Assembly: GCA_036511675.1 (NCBI GenBank)
Contig: DATCBU010000097.1
Span: 22,186 to 86,185, forward strand
Source of the DNA: Chersky-840 sp036511675
Lineage (GTDB): Bacteria; Actinomycetota; Acidimicrobiia; Acidimicrobiales; UBA8190
Direction of reading: 5' to 3'
DNA length: 64,000 nt
The stretch's first letter is position 1. Every line of letters begins with the position of its first letter. The notes beneath the pieces were generated by a model, which had not been told where the DNA came from, made no database searches, and was given only the letters and a program-made list of their open reading frames with translations. This document shows positions 60,140-64,000 of the stretch, one piece after another. The translations under genes and the position numbers were made by a program.

Positions 60140-60179
60140 GCCCGACCCGACGAACCGCAGTCGAGCAGTCGGGGCGGGC
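60140..60179. terminator. Hairpin between convergent tldE and fmdB-like genes
   Basis: GCCCGACCCGAC (60140-60151) pairs with GTCGGGGCGGGC (60168-60179) with a single A-G mismatch; the loop is 16 bases. It lies between two convergent stops, so it may serve both. Confidence 0.65.
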
Positions 60180-60194
60180 CCGAGCGTCACTCGC

Positions 60195-60587
60195 TCAAGA
60201 GGCCGCCGCCGCCGATCCCGTCGAGGTGGATGCTCCGGATTTCGGTGCCGGGCTGGTGCCCGAGGTGGAGTCCGAGGACTTCGACCCCGACGCGTCAGAG
60301 GAGCCAGACCCGCTCTTGTCGGACGCGGCCGTCTTCGTGTCGGACTTCTCTGACTTGTCGGCCTTCTCTGATTTCTCGGCTTTGTCGGACCTCTCGGACT
60401 TCTTGGCCGAGGTCCGGCTGTCGGTCTTGTAGAACCCGCTGCCCTTGAAGACCACGCCCACAGCCCCGAAGACCTTGCGCAACGGTCCGCCGCACGACGG
60501 GCACTCGGTCAACGGGTCGTCGCCGAATTTCTGCACCACGTCGTGGTGGGTGCCGCAGGACTTGCACCGGTACTCGTAGGTCGGCAT
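60195..60587 (-). CDS. FmdB-family zinc ribbon protein with disordered tail (Ruc-like chaperone)
   Basis: 130 residues. The first 35 form the FmdB zinc ribbon: YEYRCKSCGTHHDVVQ and CPSCGG give four Cys. After VFKGSGFYKTD the last 75 residues are low-complexity Ser/Lys/Asp, with a repeating KSEK/KADK pattern, and should be disordered. This is the layout of Ruc (Rv0991c) of M. tuberculosis, reported as a redox-regulated chaperone whose zinc Cys sense oxidation. That gene belongs to the HrcA heat-shock regulon; a CIRCE element lies in the leader here too, which supports the assignment. Confidence 0.8.
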   Translation of the reverse strand: MPTYEYRCKSCGTHHDVVQKFGDDPLTECPSCGGPLRKVFGAVGVVFKGSGFYKTDSRTSAKKSERSDKAEKSEKADKSEKSDTKTAASDKSGSGSSDASGSKSSDSTSGTSPAPKSGASTSTGSAAAAS

Positions 60588-60625
60588 GTGCGCCCTGGTT
60601 CCCTTCCGACCTCATCGAGGCCCGT

Positions 60626-60652
60626 TTGGCACTCGTCACCCTCGAGTGCCAA
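60626..60652 (-). promoter_or_regulatory. CIRCE element (HrcA operator)
   Basis: TTGGCACTC, nine-base spacer, GAGTGCCAA: a perfect 9-9-9 inverted repeat that matches the CIRCE layout TTAGCACTC-N9-GAGTGCTAA with compensated changes. It starts at the end of a TAGACT -10 element (60652-60657, minus strand), so HrcA would cover the transcription start of the FmdB-like gene. Confidence 0.88.
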
Positions 60653-60657
60653 GTCTA
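60652..60657 (-). promoter_or_regulatory. -10 element of the FmdB-like gene
   Basis: TAGACT on the minus strand; transcription should begin inside the CIRCE repeat, giving a leader of about 60 bases with GGAAGGGA before the ATG. Confidence 0.6.
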
Positions 60658-60720
60658 CCGTCGGGGATGGCCGTGCCGCGCGTTCCGCCGCCGTCAGGGC
60701 TCAGGAAGGTCCTGGTGGCG

Positions 60721-60726
60721 TAGACT
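60721..60726 (+). promoter_or_regulatory. -10 element, leaderless transcript of moaC
   Basis: TAGACT ends seven bases before the GTG at 60734. No ribosome-binding site lies between. Confidence 0.6.
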
Positions 60727-60733
60727 TCGCGCC

Positions 60734-61216
60734 GTGGTGGACCGCAGCCTGACGCACCTCGATCCCCTGGGGAGTGCCCGCATGGTCGACGTGGCCCCCA
60801 AGGAGCCGACCCATCGCCGGGCGCTGGCTCGCTGCAAGGTCATGATGGCGCCCGAGACGACCGCCAAGGTGGCCAGCAACGCCATCACCAAGGGCGACGT
60901 CCTGGGGGCGGCACGGATCGCCGGCATCCAGGCGGCCAAGAAGACGCCCGACCTCATCCCGATGTGCCGGCCCCTCCTGGTGGGGGGGATCCACGTCAAC
61001 TTCACGATCGGCGACAACTTCGTGGAGGTCGAAGCGCAGGTCGAGACGGTGGATCGGACCGGGGTCGAGATGGAGGCCCTCACGGCCTGCACGGTGGCGG
61101 CCCTCACCATCTACGACATGTGCAAGTCGTCGGACCGCTCCATGAGCGTCGGCGAACTGGCCCTGTGGGAGAAGACGGGCGGCAGCGTCGGCACTTGGCG
61201 GCGACCCGCCCTGTAG
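60734..61216 (+). CDS. moaC: MoaC, cyclic pyranopterin monophosphate synthase, with altered active site
   Basis: 160 residues, full length. DVAPKEPTHRRALA, ITKGDVLGAARIAGIQAAKKTPDLIP, TGVEMEALTACTVAALTIYDMCK match MoaC, which makes cPMP in molybdenum cofactor synthesis. Lys53, Asp128 and Lys131 correspond to known catalytic residues. In the segment that normally reads LIPLCHPL the sequence is LIPMCRPL: Arg79 (CGG) replaces the His. The usual GGKSG near the end is GGSVG. Activity is therefore uncertain. The GTG start follows a -10 element by seven bases. No other moa gene is in the window. Confidence 0.85.
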   Translation: MVDRSLTHLDPLGSARMVDVAPKEPTHRRALARCKVMMAPETTAKVASNAITKGDVLGAARIAGIQAAKKTPDLIPMCRPLLVGGIHVNFTIGDNFVEVEAQVETVDRTGVEMEALTACTVAALTIYDMCKSSDRSMSVGELALWEKTGGSVGTWRRPAL

Positions 61217-61259
61217 CCGGGTTGCCCGTCCCCCGGCCCGCCGGAGGTGGGCCGCAGGT

Positions 61260-62819
61260 TCAGTGCAGCCGGAACCGCTTCTTGCGCCCTCGGGCGATCA
61301 ACGTCACGTCCTTGCTGATGAGCTCGGACTCGGGTCGCGCGCTGAGCTCGGCGACGGGGACATCGGGCGCCATAGCCAGAATCTCGGTGGCCATCGACGC
61401 GGCCGAGTTGAGGTGGTGCGACTCGTCTGTGGTGAAGAGCGCCTCGTCTTCGGGGTCGTCGAAGGTCGAGGGCTGGTCCGTCCCGTTCATGTGGACCATC
61501 GGCGTGTCCGGGTCCGGCACGGTGGCCACCGGCGCCGGGGCGGCGACGATCACGGTGGGGGGCTCGGGGGACCACACCTCGACCTCGACCGGCTCGACCA
61601 CAGCGACGGGCTCGACCACCGGCGCGGGCGGCGGGGGCGGCGGTGCCACCGGTACAGCAATGGCCTCGGGCGCGACCAGGTCCCTGAACACCGGCGACGC
61701 CGACGGCGGCGGGGGGGGCGGCGGCAGTGGCGGATCGGTGGTGACGGGGGGTGCGCTGAGCACCTCGGGCTGCACGTCGAACACCGGCGATGACGGCGCT
61801 GCGTCTTCGGTGATGACCGGAGCCGGCGGCGGAGGAGGGGGCGGCGGAGGCGCCATCACGATGGTCGACTGGCGAGCCGGCGTGACGACGGCGGCAGCGG
61901 TGGTGTTCAGCGCAGTAGGACTGGACATCGCGTGCGCGTCGACGTGGGACGGCGCGGCGTCGCCGCTGCGCGGCGTGCCGAGGAGGATGTCGAGGACTTT
62001 GTTGTGCTCGGCCGTCGGGATCAGTCGAGCAGGCTCGGTGACAGTCGTCCCGCGTTCTCGGGCCGGCTCGTGGTGCTGACGGGTGTCGGCATGGGGGATG
62101 GCAACCGCAGGTGCCGGCGACGTCACCGGTCCGGCGTCAAGACGTGGCGGAGTGCCGGTCGAGTCGACGGGGCCCGTTCCGAACTCGGAGACGAACGCGG
62201 CGTCGAGGGCGCTCGCCGAGAGCTCAGCCACCGACGTGGCCGGGAGGACTTCCTCGTCGAAAGACGGGACGTAGAAGACCGGTTCGGGGACGCCTTTTTC
62301 GACAGCTGGTTCGTGCACCTGCGCAGCTCCGCTCCATTCCCAGGGCGCCGAGGCCTCGACGCTCGTGATGAAACTGTCGGCAAGACCGGCCGGGTCCTTG
62401 AATCCCACAGGCACATCTTCGACCGGTTCTGGCTCGATTTCAGGTCGCAGTTCAGGGGGCGCCTCGGAAGGCTGTCCTTCCGATCGTGTGTCGGGTTGTG
62501 AGTCGGGCTCCTGCGCCCAACCCGCGGAGCCAGGGACCTCCGGCGGAGGCCAGCGCCAATCCAGGGCTTCGGGAGCGACGGCAGGGCCCTCGGCCGTCTC
62601 GGTGCTCGGCACCCCGACAGGCGCTTGTGTTTCTGCGTCGAGGGCGTCTTGCACCATGAGCCCGAGGACCTCGATGGCGTCGGCCAGCTTGGCCTGGCCC
62701 TCTTGGACTTCACGGAGCCGCTCGAGGATCTCGTGCCATAAGTCGGGCGACGACAGGTCCGATCTGACGAGGTCGGCCGACCAAGGCTGGGCTTCGTGTG
62801 GCCCACTCTCCATCGTCAT
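61260..62819 (-). CDS. Proline-rich low-complexity protein
   Basis: 519 residues, not recognised. A short helical N-terminus (LWHEILERLREVQEGQAKLADAIEVLGLMVQDAL, about 26-60) could form a coiled coil. A long Pro/Glu/Ala/Val-rich region follows. Three polyproline runs of 9, 7 and 6 residues lie at about 320-420. A folded-looking C-terminus ends in DVTLIARGRKKRFRLH. There is no signal peptide or membrane segment. Polyproline stretches would need EF-P for translation. It may be a cytoplasmic scaffold or cell-envelope-associated linker protein. ATG 62819 was chosen, with GGGGGGAAG upstream. Confidence 0.6.
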   Translation of the reverse strand: MTMESGPHEAQPWSADLVRSDLSSPDLWHEILERLREVQEGQAKLADAIEVLGLMVQDALDAETQAPVGVPSTETAEGPAVAPEALDWRWPPPEVPGSAGWAQEPDSQPDTRSEGQPSEAPPELRPEIEPEPVEDVPVGFKDPAGLADSFITSVEASAPWEWSGAAQVHEPAVEKGVPEPVFYVPSFDEEVLPATSVAELSASALDAAFVSEFGTGPVDSTGTPPRLDAGPVTSPAPAVAIPHADTRQHHEPARERGTTVTEPARLIPTAEHNKVLDILLGTPRSGDAAPSHVDAHAMSSPTALNTTAAAVVTPARQSTIVMAPPPPPPPPPAPVITEDAAPSSPVFDVQPEVLSAPPVTTDPPLPPPPPPPSASPVFRDLVAPEAIAVPVAPPPPPPAPVVEPVAVVEPVEVEVWSPEPPTVIVAAPAPVATVPDPDTPMVHMNGTDQPSTFDDPEDEALFTTDESHHLNSAASMATEILAMAPDVPVAELSARPESELISKDVTLIARGRKKRFRLH

Positions 62820-63075
62820 GCCCGGACTTCCCCCCTGCTAACCCCCCGGCGGTCTCAGTCATTGCGTCGAGACCACAGACGTGGGCACTCGACTACCTGG
62901 GCTGACCTGCCGAATCGCAACAAGACCAGGAGCGAAGCGTAGTCAGCCGACCTTGGCGCGGAAAGTCCGAATATGAGGAACGGGAATCACCGGCCCAAGG
63001 CCCCGGGGTCGATGCTTCGGCCAAGTCCATGGGCCCGACCCGGATGAGCCCGAGCCGTCGCCCGAGGAGACTGGG
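62820..63075. other. Intergenic region upstream of the proline-rich gene
   Basis: About 255 bases without a convincing open frame. GGTCTC (62851-62856) and GAGACC (62869-62874) form an inverted repeat with a 12-base spacer, about 35 bases before the ATG on the minus strand; it may be an operator or leader hairpin. Confidence 0.35.
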
Positions 63076-63384
63076 TCAGGCGCGAGCCGCGCTGCGGAGG
63101 TCGTCGAGGGAAAGCTCCCCCGTGGCCTCCCCGCCGCACTGCGCGCAGTGTTCGACGTGGCGCCAGGACCTCAGCAAACGCGTGCCTTCGGGGTTGAGCA
63201 ACACCACAAAGGACTCCGACACCGGGTCGATGTCGAGCCCGAAATAGGGGCGCCAACCGGTTGATGCAGGGTGGCTGTCCAGGTCAAGGCCCTTCAAGAC
63301 GCGCCGGAAGCGCATCCGGTCGGTATCGAAGAGCCAGGTGCTGTGACAGGACTCCAGGACGAGCGGTTCCATGTCTTGGATCAT
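63076..63384 (-). CDS. Small uncharacterised protein with CxxC
   Basis: 102 residues, not recognised. LVLESCHSTWLFDTDRMRFRRVLKG, FGLDIDPVSESFVVLLNPEGTRLLRSW and a C-terminal HCAQCGGEATGELSLDDLRSA. The Cys pair plus the nearby His could bind zinc or be redox-active. An ATG four codons later (MEPL) is the alternative start. It lies between the proline-rich gene and a small membrane protein on the same strand, but gaps of 100-260 bases argue against one operon. Confidence 0.6.
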   Translation of the reverse strand: MIQDMEPLVLESCHSTWLFDTDRMRFRRVLKGLDLDSHPASTGWRPYFGLDIDPVSESFVVLLNPEGTRLLRSWRHVEHCAQCGGEATGELSLDDLRSAARA

Positions 63385-63443
63385 CGCCCAAAAGCCCGAC
63401 GATCAAGCCTCAGGCGTATTGCGATTGTGTGACGATCCTTCGC

Positions 63444-63463
63444 GCGTGGCTGGCTCGCCACGC
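63444..63463 (-). terminator. Hairpin after the small membrane protein gene
   Basis: GCGTGGC-tggctc-GCCACGC, a perfect 7-bp stem 22 bases past the stop of the gene ending at 63485. Either strand could form it, but only the minus-strand gene ends here. Confidence 0.5.
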
Positions 63464-63484
63464 TTCGTCAGGTGGCCCCCGACG

Positions 63485-63979
63485 TCAGAACTTCACGGTT
63501 CCGGTCGCGATGAGGACACCCAGCGCGATAACCGCCAAGGCCACGACGACGAGTGCCGCCGTCAGCACTCCTGATCGTGGTTTGGGCCCGGGCCCGGCCT
63601 CTTGCTGTCCGGCCACCACGGCCGTCGCCAGCTGCGTGACTTCGTACTCGAGCCCTGCCGGGTTGTCGCTGGGGACGACGAAACGATGGGTGCGAGACGC
63701 GGTGACGGCCTCGACGATGACGCCGGGACTTCCCGCCGGCGTGCGTATCCGCTTGCTGGCGACCAGTCCCGACACGTCGGACCAGGCCACGACGGCCCCG
63801 ATGTCGCCGTCGGGCTTGCGGACCGTCAACCCTGATCCGTCGAGCACCACCGTCAGGCCAGGGACGGCGACGTTTCCGCCGCTCTCGGCCGTGAGGAGGT
63901 AGACGTCAGAAAGCACCAGGGGATCGCCCGAGCGCGTCGGCGGCGATGCATGGCGTGACTCCGGCTCGTTCATGGTCAT
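63485..63979 (-). CDS. C-terminally anchored small membrane protein
   Basis: 164 residues, not recognised. A cytoplasmic domain (about 20-120) is rich in beta strands (LVLSDVYLLTAESGG, VPGLTVVLDGSGLTVRKPDGDIGAVVAWSDVSGLVAS, HRFVVPSDNPAGLEYEVTQLA) and resembles a PH-like fold. One membrane helix follows at the extreme C-terminus (VLTAALVVVALAVIALGVLIA). Tail-anchored topology is likely. ATG 63979 or the ATG two codons later could start it. The right window edge lies 21 bases beyond. Confidence 0.6.
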   Translation of the reverse strand: MTMNEPESRHASPPTRSGDPLVLSDVYLLTAESGGNVAVPGLTVVLDGSGLTVRKPDGDIGAVVAWSDVSGLVASKRIRTPAGSPGVIVEAVTASRTHRFVVPSDNPAGLEYEVTQLATAVVAGQQEAGPGPKPRSGVLTAALVVVALAVIALGVLIATGTVKF

Positions 63980-64000
63980 GGGCGGTACCTGTATCGGCTC

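Noticed and set aside
1..64000. Insertion sequences, prophage, CRISPR arrays, tRNA genes
   Set aside because: No transposase or integrase motifs, no regularly spaced repeats and no tRNA-like cloverleaf with a CCA-end context were seen on either strand.

Overview
The window is about 70% GC with strongly GC-biased third codon positions, frequent GTG starts and many start/stop overlaps of the GTGA, ATGA or TGATG kind. The gene set includes F420-type luciferase-like oxidoreductases, CYP125-type P450, FadD/FadE/ChsH/Ltp2 steroid genes, a DUF1707 protein, TldD/TldE and an FmdB-type chaperone. This points to an actinobacterium, most likely a soil or aquatic member of the Acidimicrobiia; the exact lineage is an inference. 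No rRNA, tRNA, CRISPR array, insertion sequence or phage gene was recognised. The content looks chromosomal.

Layout. (1) 1-3.6 kb, minus strand: HAD hydrolase (cut by the window edge), a small protein, a GH1 beta-glucosidase, a FEN-type 5'-3' exonuclease and a GNAT acetyltransferase. (2) 3.7-9.7 kb, plus strand: a compact run of an acyl-CoA ligase, a two-repeat ferredoxin-fold protein, an SDR, a ThuA-like protein, two more dimeric alpha/beta-barrel proteins and a methyltransferase. I do not recognise this set as any described pathway. (3) 9.7-18.6 kb: L,D-transpeptidase, SRPBCC and PLDc_N proteins, two alpha/beta hydrolases (one haloalkane-dehalogenase-like) meeting at a perfect hairpin, SnoaL proteins, a truncated MDMPI fragment, an ABC permease with an ATPase fused to a cyclic-nucleotide-binding domain, a TPR protein and a frameshifted SnoaL gene.

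(4) 18.7-36.7 kb and 47.4-53.8 kb: steroid side-chain degradation. It contains a thiolase, a FadE26/FadE27-like pair, F420-type oxidoreductases, CYP125, and a complete igr-type operon in the order fadE29, chsH2, fadE28, chsH1, ltp2. FadD17-like and FadD19-like ligases lie about 15 kb further on. Five promoters here carry the 14-base palindrome TnnAACnnGTTnnA (three perfect, two with one mismatch). This is the KstR operator consensus known from mycobacteria, so the separated blocks are probably one regulon. No kstR gene is in the window.

(5) 36.8-47.4 kb: DUF1707 membrane protein, hydrolases, MFS transporter, a methyltransferase gene with a large internal deletion, lipoprotein, ACT-like and VOC proteins, and a MarR regulator divergent from a mitochondrial-type aconitase with two identical operator copies between them (TamR-like arrangement). 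(6) 50.4-64 kb: PIG-L deacetylase, an isochorismatase-fold protein without its nucleophile, DXS, AIM24 protein, FlK-like thioesterase, TldD/TldE, an FmdB-type protein under a CIRCE (HrcA) operator, a MoaC with an Arg in place of the usual active-site His, a proline-rich protein and two small proteins.

Several genes have a TANNNT-type -10 element 5-8 bases before the start codon and no ribosome-binding site. Leaderless transcription is probably common here, and I used it to choose several GTG starts.
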